64,000 nucleotides of DNA, taken from the NCBI RefSeq assembly GCF_000503215.1, contig NZ_AYTD01000010.1:86263-150262 (forward strand). The letters run 5' to 3'. Below, piece by piece: positions 7,355-16,927 of the stretch (positions are counted from its first letter, which is position 1; each line of letters starts with the position of its first letter). A program made the position numbers and the translations under genes. The DNA is from Pseudomonas canadensis (GTDB taxonomy: Bacteria > Pseudomonadota > Gammaproteobacteria > Pseudomonadales > Pseudomonadaceae). Under the pieces are notes generated by a model. The model was not told where the DNA came from, did no database searches, and saw nothing but the letters and a program-made list of their open reading frames with translations.

Positions 7355-10300
7355 TTAGGGGTTGATATAACCGTGAGGATACGGCGTCTTCGGTTTCGTG
7401 ATAAGGGCACCCATCCAGTCTTTGTCCAGTGGGCTTATGGTCTTGTTGCCGTCCACTATTTTTATGCCATCACGCTCCCATTGCGTCATGACCGCTTTCA
7501 ATTTTTGCGTGTACTCACGAGCGGGGCTGGCAATGCCTGCCCACGGGTCGACAACCCAGGCATCCGTCCACTCAGGTTCCGAGAAGTCGACCGTTGCTGC
7601 AGGTAGCCCGGAGGGGCCGCCCACCACAGTGAATGCGTGAGCATCTGAGGCTGCCCATTCGTAGGCATTGCCACCACTCTTTTTGATGATGTCCCTCGAA
7701 AGCAGGGCCATTTCTCCGCAATTGCCGGCGCCGGCTTTCAAAATCATGTCAGAGCGATTCCGCGCACTGCTGGGAATGCTTCGACGCAACCATTCGACGG
7801 TCTGGCTGGCTGCGTCTGCTCGTGCAATATCCGATGCTGAGCGTATCCGGTTGCCTGGGCCTAGCCCGGTGGCCGTCATGGAACGGGTTACCGTGTCTTT
7901 TACCTGCTGCGCCAGGAGTGTGTTTTGCTGCTCGGCTGTTAACGTCGAGAAGTTCGCAGGCGTTGTCAGAGCGGTTACTTGATTTGGCTTCAGGGCGATA
8001 TTCGCCTTGCCAATCGCTTCGCTACGTTGCAACTGATAGAGCACCTCGCGCTGCTGCTCCTTCGTCATGTTTTTAACGAAAGCACCTAACTCGTCGACAT
8101 CTTTTTTCTGGTAACCCGAACGTTTCAACTCTGCCAGCGCCGAGTCCAGTTTGGGCAGGGCGATGAATTCGGCATCCAGTGGTGTTCTGGCCACGCCTTG
8201 GCGGGTGCTGAATTTATTCCGATAGCCATTTACGAGTGATAGGTCGTTGGGTGTGGTTTTAAAGAATGTGAGTTCACCGGATGCCGTGGTATTCAGTTTC
8301 GCGTAATAAAACTGCGCGGTGTCCGCCTCGATCACCAGGTACTTTTCGGTGTCACCAAGCGTTCGACCGTTAACGATGACCGCGCGAACTTCGCGCTTGT
8401 CGTCACTGATATCGCTGATGCTGTTGAGCTTGATAACACGCGTTTCCTGGTTCAGTGCTTCGTTGGTTTGCCCAACGTAAAGGCCAAACTGTGGATCATG
8501 TTTGATGCTGCCGGTTATCAGCGATTTGTAGGTGATGGGCTTGTTGTCCAGCGTCGGGTGAAGTTGAGGCCCTGTTTCGCTTTCAATCACTTGGTAGCGG
8601 CGTCGTTCGAAGACGACAAATTGATCCTTTCTGAAAAGCTTCGACGGTGAGGGGAACAAGCGCACATGCTCAAGTGCTTGTAGCTCCTGAGTCAATTCGT
8701 TGGGAGTGTTCCCAATGATTTTGGAGAAGCACGCATCATTGGCACCGCGTTTGGCTCTGCCGCCAACGGACGGTGCCTCACAGATCGCTTCGACCTTATC
8801 CAAGGGCTTAAAGTGGTCGGCCGACTCCAGGTCGGTGAGCACATTGGGATTTCGGGCATCGTAACGGTAGACCTTGCCCTCATTGACCAGGTCGAAGCCA
8901 TGGGCGCGAGGCAGGGAATATGCATCGGCGGCCAGGGGCTTTTCAGTTACCAGGGCTTGAGTGCCGCTTGAGAAAGTCTCTTGGCGCAGGGGGGCTGATG
9001 TATCCGAGATAAAACCCTCCAGGGCGGGGCCATAAGCCGTCTGTGTCTTGGCGTCGTAGGCGTACCATTTACCGTCCTGCAATACTGTGGTGACCTTGAC
9101 TTGGTTCTGGATGTCGGAACGTATGACTCTGCCGTCGGCCATGTCTGCCGTGTACTCTGCAATGCGGCTATCCTGCATGCGGCTCAATGAGTTGATCGAA
9201 TTCGAGGTGCTGGCGGCGCTTACATCCTTGAGTGCAATGCTTTCGGCTTCTTCTGCTCCGAACTTCTCGACAAACTTGTCGGAAACCTTGGCAGTGGCCC
9301 ACGCAACACCTGTTTTTGCTAGCGTCCATATTTTCCCAGCGCCTTCAGTGGCCACGTAGAGCGCGATATCAATGAGTAGATCACCCGCCGCTTTGACGTA
9401 TTCACCGTGGTAAATATCTTCAAGGCTGCTGCCGCCTGGAAGGGCACGTAAAAGACCTTTGAAGAAGTCGCTGGGTTCTACTCCCTGTTCAACTGCATTG
9501 TGCAACCCACGGTGGGTAGCGACGAAGGTACTTTTGCGCAGGTAGGCCGTGTCAACCAGCACCTTGGCGAGGTCCTCCATCCTCTCGCCGTCGTAAACGG
9601 AGGACGTGTCACTTGCAGGGCGTTCAAGGAAGAGCCTTTCACGCAACTCAGGGCGTTTGTCGTCGTCAGCACGCTCGATGAGGATGAATTGCTCGCTTTC
9701 CCTCAATACAACATCGGAGGTGACACCCTGTTTGGGCTCTGTCCCGTTTTTGAGCGCGTCCATGTCGATAACAAGGCTGACTTTTTTGTCTAGCGGCGTT
9801 AATGGATCAATGTCGGGGATTTTGACGATTTGCCCAGTTGCCGGATAGACCGCGAAATCCCTCCTCACGCCTTCGTAGACGGAGGTTATGATGATGCCAC
9901 CGGCGGCACCTTCCACTTGCAGAAGTTCAACCGCGCCAAAGTTAAGGCTATTACGCTCTTCCAGCGGCAACTTGCTGAGCATATCTTTGAACAGGGAAAT
10001 CGTACTGGCCCTGCGCTGGGTGAAGTCTGGCTGGATGGCTTTGTCGAATTGCTCGTTGATATCCGGCAACTCATGTGCCTTTTTGCGCAGGTCTTCGAAG
10101 TTCAGACCTGGTTGGTGTGTACGCCAACTTTCACCCAGGCGGCCAGCCTCATAGACCTCGACGATGCTTGCGTGAATGCCGGAAAAGAGCCCGCCTGCAA
10201 CCTTTTCCCATAGGACCGGGCGCTCAAAATCGATGGCTGAGCCAAATTTCTCTTTCAGTGCCGCCAGGGCCATGGCCCTTCTGCTTGGTGGTTCGAAGGT

Positions 10301-13300
10301 TCGCAGGTAACGCTTGGCTTGCGAGGTCTCCTTGATCTGCGTATTGAGTTTTTCCTGGCTGTCGTTCAGTTGTTCGAAGCTGTATTCGTCGTTGTCATTT
10401 TTCACAAGATGGTTATTGATGACTGCCCAATCAATCACCGGGTTCAGTTGGGCGATGGCGTGTAAGCGGTTTTCATCTGCTGAAATGGGCTTGATCTTAT
10501 GAAAGTCCATGACCTGCTGGTAAGTCATGTTTGCGCTGGCACCAGCACTTAGCAGTTCGATTAGATTCACCGCCGTTGAAAAGCTGAGCCATTCCGTGGA
10601 GCCGAGCGTCAGCGTCGAGGGTAAGTCTTTTACCAACAGATGTGGCGCAGCGCCTGACATTAACAAGCGTGTGACTGCCGGGAGGAGGTTTGCCGGGATC
10701 TCCTTGGTTTTGGCCAAATTTTGGCTGAACCACTCATGCATCTTGTCGGCGCCGTAGCCCCATCTCCCAGACCACATGAAGTCGAAACCTGCGACGATAT
10801 TGCGCTGGGTGCCGGCCGTTGGATCAAGCTCCAACACAACGGCGGTCAATAGCCATTGCTTAAGGCTGGTTGGGGTGGCAGCGCCCGTCATTGCGGTTTG
10901 CAGGTTCGCGGCGAGTTCTTGGGCGATGTCACTGGCGAGGAGCTGTTGCAGTGCTTGATCAGGGTCGCTGCTCAGGTGGGAAACGCCGGAACTCAAGAAA
11001 CTGAGAAGGGTGTCGTGGTTGCCAATAGCCGTTTTGACAAACCTACCTACGGCGTCGCGTTGCTCGGCACTCAACGGTAGGTCCGTGGACAAGAAGCCCC
11101 ATTGGTTGCCTAAGGGAGGTGCCTGCGGGATCTCGGTTTGCAACGCCAGCAGCAAGTTATCGACCTGTGCGGCCCACGTCGCGCCGTACCAGCCGTGGTC
11201 TGACAGAAACTTCTGGAGTGTCGTGGTGCCCTTGGGCTGGTGGCTGGAGTCCGGATCCACCGTAAAGCCGGTTGTGGCGTCGTTATCAACATTCCCGGAT
11301 TTAAGCTGATGGATCAGCGCATACCTATCATTGCTGTCGCCTAACGCGGTTTTGCGCTGGTTCAGCCAGCTCACGATTTTTCGTGGGTTTTCAGGTGGCG
11401 TTGGAAACTCCAATGTTCGGCCCATCAGCTCCGTGTGTCGCGTGAACGCCTCGCTGCCGTAGTCGGTACTGATGGAATAGAAATTGGCCACCCACTCAAA
11501 GGATGCGCTGCTGTCGTTGGCCTGAGCCAGCGTGATCGGTTTTCCGTGTGCGGTGAATGCCTCGGCAGCGGTCAACACTGGCGTGAGCACGTCAAAATGC
11601 GCTTCCGGGTATTTTTTCGTGAAGTCAGTGGCGGTAAAACGCTGCTCAACACCACCGACCTTGCCGATCAGCGCGCGGTCCGTTGGGTCAAAGCGCAAGG
11701 CGCTCAGGTCAATGCCCTGTTTCGCGGCCCACTCGGTAAAACCGCTGCTCTTCAGGGCTTTGTCCAAGTAAGCCCGCCATTGTCCGAACAGGCTGTTGGC
11801 CGGGATCGGTGCAATCTTTTTTGATGCAGGAGGGGTCGGGTCGCTCTTGAGCTCAAGCATCACGCGATGTGTAGTGCCGACCAGTTCGGCTTCGGCACGT
11901 GCCAAGGTGTCTTCTGGCGTGTCGGGGCCTGGTGCCGCGTTTACGGGCGGTGCGGGGGTGGTCTGTGGCACGTTGGCCTTGGCTGCTGCCGCCAGGGTTT
12001 CAAGCGGCGTAAGGTGCAGTGGTTTTCCAGTGAGTTGCACTATGACAGCCTGCTGCGCCGCGCGTACGCTCAGCGAGCGGGCATCGTCAGTGGGCGTGCC
12101 GACCAATGCCTTGAAGCCGTCGACTTGAGTGATTTTGGCACTTCTGCGCAGACTCGCTTCGTGCACTCTTCGCTCCCAGCCAGGCTTAGGGAAGTCATTT
12201 CGAGGCAGTCCTTCTTCCGCGTAAAAACGGAGCACTTCTGAAACCTCTGCAGAGCGTGCGCTGGGGTAATACACGTAGTCGCCTGAGCCTGTCGCCATAC
12301 GTTCTACCGCAGGCTGTACTTGCGGCCAGACGTCGGACCAACCGGAGAGGCCGTTCAAAACGAAGGTGGTGTCGACGCCATTGACTTTGCCTATCAAGGT
12401 TCCGTCCTCCGAAAAGATCCGGACGCTCGACACGTCAAGGTTTTGTTCCTTTGCGAACGCCGTAAAGGCAACGCCGTTCAGCGCCTCCTTGAGGTTGTTA
12501 CGTACGAGGTTGAAGGTCGAGTACTCGGGCAGTTCTTCAATCGTGAACCCTGACAACGTGCCAATCGCTTGGCTGCTCAGGCGGGCCAGGGCCTGATCGG
12601 CGTCCTTGATTTTTTGTGCCGCCGACGCGGGCGCGAAATCTGCCAGTAGTCGGTTCAACCGGGAAGGTGGCAGGTTTGCAAGCTGTTGTTTGGCGTCCTT
12701 TTGGCGCTCCTGGACTGGGACGTATCGAGCCGCGTAGTAGCTGTCGGTATTACTTATCGAACTGAAGTTTCTCTCTCTCATCAGCCGATCAATCGCCATT
12801 AGCGTGTCGTCACTGTTGAAGCGGCTGTTGCGCTCCAGATAAAAGCCTGCGACGTCCTCCGCTGGTGCGTGCCCTCGGTCGCGGAACGTGATGTCCCCGC
12901 GCATTTTGTTCGACGCGGTCAAAACGGCAGATGAAGCGTTCGCCCATTCGGGATCTTGTGTCAAAGAGAAGCTGAAGGTTTGATTGTGTATCCGCCCAGT
13001 CAGGTCTCCATTGGCCTTGATGACAAGACTTGAAATATCAATACCTTTGGTTTGGGCAAAGGTCTTGAAAGGCTCCGCGTCGAGTGCGTCAGCCAGTTCG
13101 TTCCAGGCAAGCCCGAACGTTGAGCTGGGCGGGATGGCAATTGGGGCTGCACTAGCGAGGCTGTATGGGGTCGCATTCACCCGAATGCGGATCAGATGAT
13201 TGGCGAAGTTAATCGCCAGTTGGCTGTCGCTGTCTTCAACCAAGGCATTGGCGAACTGCTGGACCGCAGTGTCGCCTGCGTTTTGCGCAGGGGCGGCATT

Positions 13301-13756
13301 TCCCAGTTCTCGGCGCACTCGAGAAAAACCATGGGCTTTGTTAGGCATGGCGCGCGACGGGTTTTGGAGTATTTCGTCAATAAGCTGGGTGTAAGTTTTT
13401 TGCGGATTGAGCGCGCTTGGCTGGTTCAGGAGCCGCTCGACTTCATTGTGCAGCACTGCTTCGTCTGTGAGTGACTTACCGGTGCCCTGTACCAACTGAC
13501 TGATCTGTTCGGCCAGACTTGGCTGCTCTTCTGTCACCGTGTAGCTGAGCAGATCAAAGAGCCGCTGCGGCGCGTGTTTGGGCATATTTTCGGCGTATTC
13601 GGGTTGCGAGCGCTCCATTTGCCCGTTTTGACGTGCCTGAAAAAGTCCGACGACTTTGGCGGCCGCCGGGTTCTCAGGTGCCGCCTGCAGGCTTTGTCTT
13701 GTAGGTTCCGTGGGCGTAACAGAGGTGGTTAAGCGAGAGCGGTGAACTCTGGTCAT
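7355..13756 (-). CDS. Giant toxin-like protein with Cys-His-Asp C-terminal domain
   Basis: Codes for 2133 aa. An AAGGCG ribosome site lies about 9 bases before the ATG. No signal peptide is visible. Residues about 208-285, 409-488 and 650-734 are three diverged copies of one module (Ser-x-Phe start, AxxxGID-S-L middle, x-GKV-G end). Residues about 1240-1320 and 1395-1490 resemble parts of large Pseudomonas dermonecrotic-toxin-like proteins, the second with a hydrophobic stretch (AAGDLLIDIALYVA) that may insert in membranes. The last 125 residues hold AGNCGEMALL (Cys2013), SDAHAFTVVG (His2040) and WVVDPWAG (Asp2070), the order expected for a papain/transglutaminase-fold protease or deamidase. 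Its third-base GC is visibly lower than its neighbours'. It lies between mtlR and mtlE, which are usually adjacent, suggesting insertion. No secretion or immunity gene adjoins it. Function and target are unknown; the toxin assignment is inference from architecture. Confidence 0.7.
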   Translation of the reverse strand: MTRVHRSRLTTSVTPTEPTRQSLQAAPENPAAAKVVGLFQARQNGQMERSQPEYAENMPKHAPQRLFDLLSYTVTEEQPSLAEQISQLVQGTGKSLTDEAVLHNEVERLLNQPSALNPQKTYTQLIDEILQNPSRAMPNKAHGFSRVRRELGNAAPAQNAGDTAVQQFANALVEDSDSQLAINFANHLIRIRVNATPYSLASAAPIAIPPSSTFGLAWNELADALDAEPFKTFAQTKGIDISSLVIKANGDLTGRIHNQTFSFSLTQDPEWANASSAVLTASNKMRGDITFRDRGHAPAEDVAGFYLERNSRFNSDDTLMAIDRLMRERNFSSISNTDSYYAARYVPVQERQKDAKQQLANLPPSRLNRLLADFAPASAAQKIKDADQALARLSSQAIGTLSGFTIEELPEYSTFNLVRNNLKEALNGVAFTAFAKEQNLDVSSVRIFSEDGTLIGKVNGVDTTFVLNGLSGWSDVWPQVQPAVERMATGSGDYVYYPSARSAEVSEVLRFYAEEGLPRNDFPKPGWERRVHEASLRRSAKITQVDGFKALVGTPTDDARSLSVRAAQQAVIVQLTGKPLHLTPLETLAAAAKANVPQTTPAPPVNAAPGPDTPEDTLARAEAELVGTTHRVMLELKSDPTPPASKKIAPIPANSLFGQWRAYLDKALKSSGFTEWAAKQGIDLSALRFDPTDRALIGKVGGVEQRFTATDFTKKYPEAHFDVLTPVLTAAEAFTAHGKPITLAQANDSSASFEWVANFYSISTDYGSEAFTRHTELMGRTLEFPTPPENPRKIVSWLNQRKTALGDSNDRYALIHQLKSGNVDNDATTGFTVDPDSSHQPKGTTTLQKFLSDHGWYGATWAAQVDNLLLALQTEIPQAPPLGNQWGFLSTDLPLSAEQRDAVGRFVKTAIGNHDTLLSFLSSGVSHLSSDPDQALQQLLASDIAQELAANLQTAMTGAATPTSLKQWLLTAVVLELDPTAGTQRNIVAGFDFMWSGRWGYGADKMHEWFSQNLAKTKEIPANLLPAVTRLLMSGAAPHLLVKDLPSTLTLGSTEWLSFSTAVNLIELLSAGASANMTYQQVMDFHKIKPISADENRLHAIAQLNPVIDWAVINNHLVKNDNDEYSFEQLNDSQEKLNTQIKETSQAKRYLRTFEPPSRRAMALAALKEKFGSAIDFERPVLWEKVAGGLFSGIHASIVEVYEAGRLGESWRTHQPGLNFEDLRKKAHELPDINEQFDKAIQPDFTQRRASTISLFKDMLSKLPLEERNSLNFGAVELLQVEGAAGGIIITSVYEGVRRDFAVYPATGQIVKIPDIDPLTPLDKKVSLVIDMDALKNGTEPKQGVTSDVVLRESEQFILIERADDDKRPELRERLFLERPASDTSSVYDGERMEDLAKVLVDTAYLRKSTFVATHRGLHNAVEQGVEPSDFFKGLLRALPGGSSLEDIYHGEYVKAAGDLLIDIALYVATEGAGKIWTLAKTGVAWATAKVSDKFVEKFGAEEAESIALKDVSAASTSNSINSLSRMQDSRIAEYTADMADGRVIRSDIQNQVKVTTVLQDGKWYAYDAKTQTAYGPALEGFISDTSAPLRQETFSSGTQALVTEKPLAADAYSLPRAHGFDLVNEGKVYRYDARNPNVLTDLESADHFKPLDKVEAICEAPSVGGRAKRGANDACFSKIIGNTPNELTQELQALEHVRLFPSPSKLFRKDQFVVFERRRYQVIESETGPQLHPTLDNKPITYKSLITGSIKHDPQFGLYVGQTNEALNQETRVIKLNSISDISDDKREVRAVIVNGRTLGDTEKYLVIEADTAQFYYAKLNTTASGELTFFKTTPNDLSLVNGYRNKFSTRQGVARTPLDAEFIALPKLDSALAELKRSGYQKKDVDELGAFVKNMTKEQQREVLYQLQRSEAIGKANIALKPNQVTALTTPANFSTLTAEQQNTLLAQQVKDTVTRSMTATGLGPGNRIRSASDIARADAASQTVEWLRRSIPSSARNRSDMILKAGAGNCGEMALLSRDIIKKSGGNAYEWAASDAHAFTVVGGPSGLPAATVDFSEPEWTDAWVVDPWAGIASPAREYTQKLKAVMTQWERDGIKIVDGNKTISPLDKDWMGALITKPKTPYPHGYINP
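11555..13135 (-). repeat. Three diverged copies of an ~80-residue coding module
   Basis: Within the giant gene, copies lie at 12902-13135, 12293-12532 and 11555-11809. Shared landmarks are STFGLAWNEL / STFNLVRNNL / SLFGQWRAYL, then FAQTKGIDISSL / FAKEQNLDVSSV / WAAKQGIDLSAL, then GDLTGRIHNQ / GTLIGKVNGV / RALIGKVGGV. Spacing between copies is uneven, so this is old intragenic duplication, not a tandem array. Confidence 0.75.
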
Positions 13757-13795
13757 TAGTCGAGCGCCTTATGCCTGCATGTGAAAAATACGCCA

Positions 13796-13822
13796 CCCAA
13801 CGAATAAAAAAGAAGCGTTGGG
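13796..13822. other. Short inverted repeat between mtlR and the giant gene
   Basis: CCCAACG (13796-13802) and CGTTGGG (13816-13822) form a 7-base stem with an A-rich loop, about 40 bases upstream of the giant gene's ATG and about 57 bases after the mtlR stop. It could end mtlR transcription or be an operator for the giant gene; nothing decides between these. Confidence 0.3.
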
Positions 13823-13878
13823 AGTGTTCACTCTGTGGCTTGGCTATTTACAAGGTTCCATTGCGCGAAGGCAGCGAT

Positions 13879-14826
13879 CTAAAGGCCTGATCTGTAGCCG
13901 TTTGCTGGTGTCGTAAGATGCTGGCCGCGGTTTTCTTCGGTGAGCCGTTGCACTGCCAGGCGCCGGTAGTGGGAGGGTGTCATGCCCTTGAGTTGCTGAA
14001 AGCGCCGGTTGAAGTTGGAGATGTTATTGAAGCCCGATTCGAAGCACACATCGGTCACAGCCTTGTCGCCGTCGGCCAGCAACTCGCAGGACTTGCTGAT
14101 GCGCAGCCGATTGACGAATTCGATAAACGTGCGTCCGGTGGCCTGTTTGAATACCCGCGAAAAGTACGTGGGCTTCATCCCCAGATACTCCGCCACTTCT
14201 TCAAGTGGCAACTCGCGCGCGTAGTGGGCAAAGATATAGTCCACTGCGCGGTTGGTACGGTCGATGCTGTGTTCATCGGCCAGTTGCGGCGTGGTCACTC
14301 CGGAGAGCAATTGGTAGTCCTCACACGCACTCAACACGTCCAGCAGGATAAAGAAGTGCCCCAGGCGCGCCATGCCCTGGGTGTCCTCGATGCGCTGCAT
14401 CAAGGTCATGGCCTGGGCGATGGTTTTTTTGCAGCGGAATTCGATGCCGTACTGCGCGCGCTCCAGCAGCGGCGCCAGGGTCTTGAGTTCGGCGAAGATG
14501 TGGCTGCCTTGCTCGAACAGCTCATCAGTGAAATTCACCAGCATGTCACGCTTGGGCACCACCTCGTTTTCCTCCACCTGGCTGATCCAGTTGTGGGGCA
14601 GGTTGGGACCCGTGAGAAACAGGCTTTCCGGGTAAAAGTTGCCGATGTAGTCGCCGATGAACACCTTGCCGGAGCTGGCCACGATCAGGTGCAGCTCATA
14701 TTCTTTGTGGAAGTGCCAGCGCACCAGCGGGCAGGGGAAACCGTGCTGGCGATAGATGATGGACAGGCCGTTGTGGTCGTCCATCAGTTCGTAGGAAGGG
14801 TCGGTGATACGCGTTGCTCGGGTCAT
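13879..14826 (-). CDS. mtlR: AraC/XylS-family activator of polyol operon, MtlR
   Basis: Transcriptional activator (315 aa) of mannitol, sorbitol and arabitol use in P. fluorescens. The N-terminal cupin-like effector domain is seen as HFHKEYELHLIVASSGKVFIGD (about residues 38-59). The C-terminal pair of helix-turn-helices is ELPLEEVAEYLGMKPTYFSR (about 205-224) followed by AVTDVCFESGFNNISNFNRR, then the family end signature FQQLKGMTPSHYRR. It is in the same direction as the mtl operon but is now cut off from mtlE by the 6.4-kb giant gene. The mtlE promoter region itself seems intact, so action in trans should be preserved; that is inference. Confidence 0.93.
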   Translation of the reverse strand: MTRATRITDPSYELMDDHNGLSIIYRQHGFPCPLVRWHFHKEYELHLIVASSGKVFIGDYIGNFYPESLFLTGPNLPHNWISQVEENEVVPKRDMLVNFTDELFEQGSHIFAELKTLAPLLERAQYGIEFRCKKTIAQAMTLMQRIEDTQGMARLGHFFILLDVLSACEDYQLLSGVTTPQLADEHSIDRTNRAVDYIFAHYARELPLEEVAEYLGMKPTYFSRVFKQATGRTFIEFVNRLRISKSCELLADGDKAVTDVCFESGFNNISNFNRRFQQLKGMTPSHYRRLAVQRLTEENRGQHLTTPANGYRSGL

Positions 14827-14898
14827 GCTGCCGTCGCTTTATTGTGGTTGCTGCGTAGGATGATGCCCCGTCGCGCGCGCCCTCGCCAGCGCTGGTGT

Positions 14899-16194
14899 TT
14901 ATAAGGGGCGGTTTTTCGCCTCGATCCACTGGGACATGTACTGCGTACTTTTATGGGCGTGGTGGCGCAGCATGCTGCCAGTGAAGTTGTCCCGGCGGTG
15001 GGCAGCCAGGTTGCCGCGACAGTGTTCCAGGCACGCCACCAACGCCGGCCGGTGGGTGGCCGCGTTGTAGCGTCGTGCCAGCAACCGGCGGCCGTCTTCC
15101 TGGGCCTGGGTCCAACGTTCACGATCCTGATACAGCGCCACGGCGGCGGCGGCCAGGGCGGGGGCGCTATGTTCGATCATGCCAGGCCACGGCTGATCAT
15201 CACCCATGGCTTCGGCACCGATGGGCGTGGTGATGTTCGGTGTGCCGCAGAGCATCGCGTCCGCCAGTTTGCCCTTGATGCCGGCGCCGAAGCGCAGGGG
15301 AGCCAGGCAGATACGCGCGGCGGTCATGACTTGCAGGGCATCTTCGGCCCAATTCATCACATGAAAACCCTGCGCCGGGTTGTGCAATGCCGTGGCCTTG
15401 GGCGGGGTATAGGACCCGTAGATATGCAGCTGCGCGCCGGGCAATTGCTGGCGAATCAGCGGCCACAGGCTGTTTTTCATCCATAACACCGCATCCCAGT
15501 TGGGCGCGTGGCGGAAGTTGCCGATGCTGAGGAAGTGCGCACGGTCTTCAAACGGCACGAAGGGCTCGGTCGGCGGCTGCAACATCAGCGGGCACCAGTG
15601 GAGCAGGGCGGCGGGTACCTTGAATTGCTCGGTGAGCAGTTGCGCTTCCACGTCCGAGATCATCAGGCTGATGTCACAGCGGTAGATCGCTGCAATTTCG
15701 CGCTTGGCGATGTCCGTATCGGCCATCAGCTGGAATTCATCGTTCAGCGCTGGCGCGAACAGGGCGCTGAAATCCTCGCTGTGGGGATGGGCTTTGAGGT
15801 GATCCTTCAGTCGCTGCTGGCGCGCGTCGCGCAGACTCTGCAGGTCACAGGTTTCCAGCACCCGCAGGGCATCGGGACAGTGCTTCTCGACACGCCAGCC
15901 GAACTGCTCCTCCATCATGAAACGGTCGAACAGCACGATATCCGGCGCCAGTTCGCGGACAAAATCATCGAAGCTGCTGTTATTGAGTTCTATGGCACAT
16001 TCGGCGATGCCCAGTGCAGTCAAATCGGCCTTGTGTTCGCCAATAGTGGCGGGGCTACTGAAGGTGATATCCCAACCTTGCGTAAGAAAACTCTCAAGAA
16101 TTTGCATCATATGCCCGCCTGCGGCCGAGGAACGGGGTTCCGGCCAGACGTATCCAATGACCAGGACTTTGGTGGCAGGGGCATTCATCGACAT
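14899..16194 (-). CDS. Glycosyltransferase, GT4-like
   Basis: Probable cytoplasmic glycosyltransferase of the GT-B fold (431 aa). The N-terminus KVLVIGYVWPEPRSSAAGGH is a typical acceptor-side Gly-rich loop. The C-terminal half shows IGNFRHAPNWDAVLWM (about residues 230-245), a pattern frequent in GT4 enzymes of polysaccharide clusters. It also shows LAPLRFGAGIKGKLADAMLCG (about 305-325), the nucleotide-sugar binding segment with the Gly-x-Lys-x-Lys landmark. An AGGA site lies 5 bases before the ATG at 16194. It ends 72 bases upstream of mtlR in the same direction, so the two may share transcripts. The sugar and acceptor cannot be told from sequence, and no polysaccharide cluster is adjacent. 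Confidence 0.8.
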   Translation of the reverse strand: MSMNAPATKVLVIGYVWPEPRSSAAGGHMMQILESFLTQGWDITFSSPATIGEHKADLTALGIAECAIELNNSSFDDFVRELAPDIVLFDRFMMEEQFGWRVEKHCPDALRVLETCDLQSLRDARQQRLKDHLKAHPHSEDFSALFAPALNDEFQLMADTDIAKREIAAIYRCDISLMISDVEAQLLTEQFKVPAALLHWCPLMLQPPTEPFVPFEDRAHFLSIGNFRHAPNWDAVLWMKNSLWPLIRQQLPGAQLHIYGSYTPPKATALHNPAQGFHVMNWAEDALQVMTAARICLAPLRFGAGIKGKLADAMLCGTPNITTPIGAEAMGDDQPWPGMIEHSAPALAAAAVALYQDRERWTQAQEDGRRLLARRYNAATHRPALVACLEHCRGNLAAHRRDNFTGSMLRHHAHKSTQYMSQWIEAKNRPL

Positions 16195-16346
16195 CGTTTT
16201 CCTTGAGGGGCAGGGCGCAAAGCGCGCAATTAAACCATAACCGACGACATGACAATTTATGTTTGGCGGTAGGTAGCGAACGTACTTTGTGGTTAACTTC
16301 GGCCTCTCGAATTCGTTAAACCCAAATCAGCATAAGGATTCCGTTC

Positions 16347-16847
16347 ATGGCTCAAGTCACCCTTCGTGGTAACCCTGTCCAGGTTGAAGGCGAATTGCCG
16401 AAAACCGGCACCCAAGCCCCTGATTTCACCCTGACTGCCGGCGATCTGTCGGACGCGACCCTGGCGACCTTCGCCGGCAAGCGCAAAGTGCTGAACATTT
16501 TCCCAAGCGTTGACACCCCGACCTGCGCGACCTCGGTTCGCAAGTTTAATGCCCAGGCCAACGAGTTGAACAACGCCGTTGTATTGTGCATCTCCACCGA
16601 CCTGCCATTCGCCCAAGCGCGTTTCTGCGGCTCCGAAGGTCTGGAAAACGTGAAGAACCTGTCCGACTTCCGTGATTCGGATTTCGCAGTGGACTACGGT
16701 GTTTCGATTGCTGATGGCCCGCTCAGAGGCCTGACCGCACGCGCCGTTGTCGTGCTGGACGAAAATGACAATGTGCTGCACAGCGAACTGGTCAGCGAAA
16801 TCGGCCAAGAGCCAAACTACGAAGCAGCCCTGGCTGTTTTGAAGTAA
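16347..16847 (+). CDS. tpx: Thiol peroxidase Tpx
   Basis: Atypical 2-Cys peroxiredoxin (166 aa, full length) that reduces hydrogen and alkyl peroxides using thioredoxin. The peroxidatic Cys60 sits in [11 protein letters not shown] and the resolving Cys94 in [10 protein letters not shown], the fixed spacing of the Tpx subgroup. The sequence starts [18 protein letters not shown], as in other Tpx proteins. AAGGA precedes the ATG. The gene is monocistronic, divergent from the glycosyltransferase and followed by a strong intrinsic terminator. Tpx is reported periplasmic in E. coli in older work but lacks a signal peptide here and is most likely cytoplasmic. Confidence 0.97.
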   Translation: MAQVTLRGNPVQVEGELPKTGTQAPDFTLTAGDLSDATLATFAGKRKVLNIFPSVDTPTCATSVRKFNAQANELNNAVVLCISTDLPFAQARFCGSEGLENVKNLSDFRDSDFAVDYGVSIADGPLRGLTARAVVVLDENDNVLHSELVSEIGQEPNYEAALAVLK

Positions 16848-16899
16848 CTGTTTCGGTACGTTACTGTCGTTTTGCAGTAACACGCTTGATGCATGATTG

Positions 16900-16927
16900 C
16901 GGCCTGGCCTAGTCCAGGCCGTTTTTA
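16900..16927 (+). terminator. Intrinsic terminator of tpx
   Basis: CGGCCTGG (16900-16907) and CCAGGCCG (16914-16921) form an 8-base GC-rich stem with a 6-base loop, followed at once by TTTTTA. It lies about 50 bases after the tpx stop codon. Confidence 0.9.
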
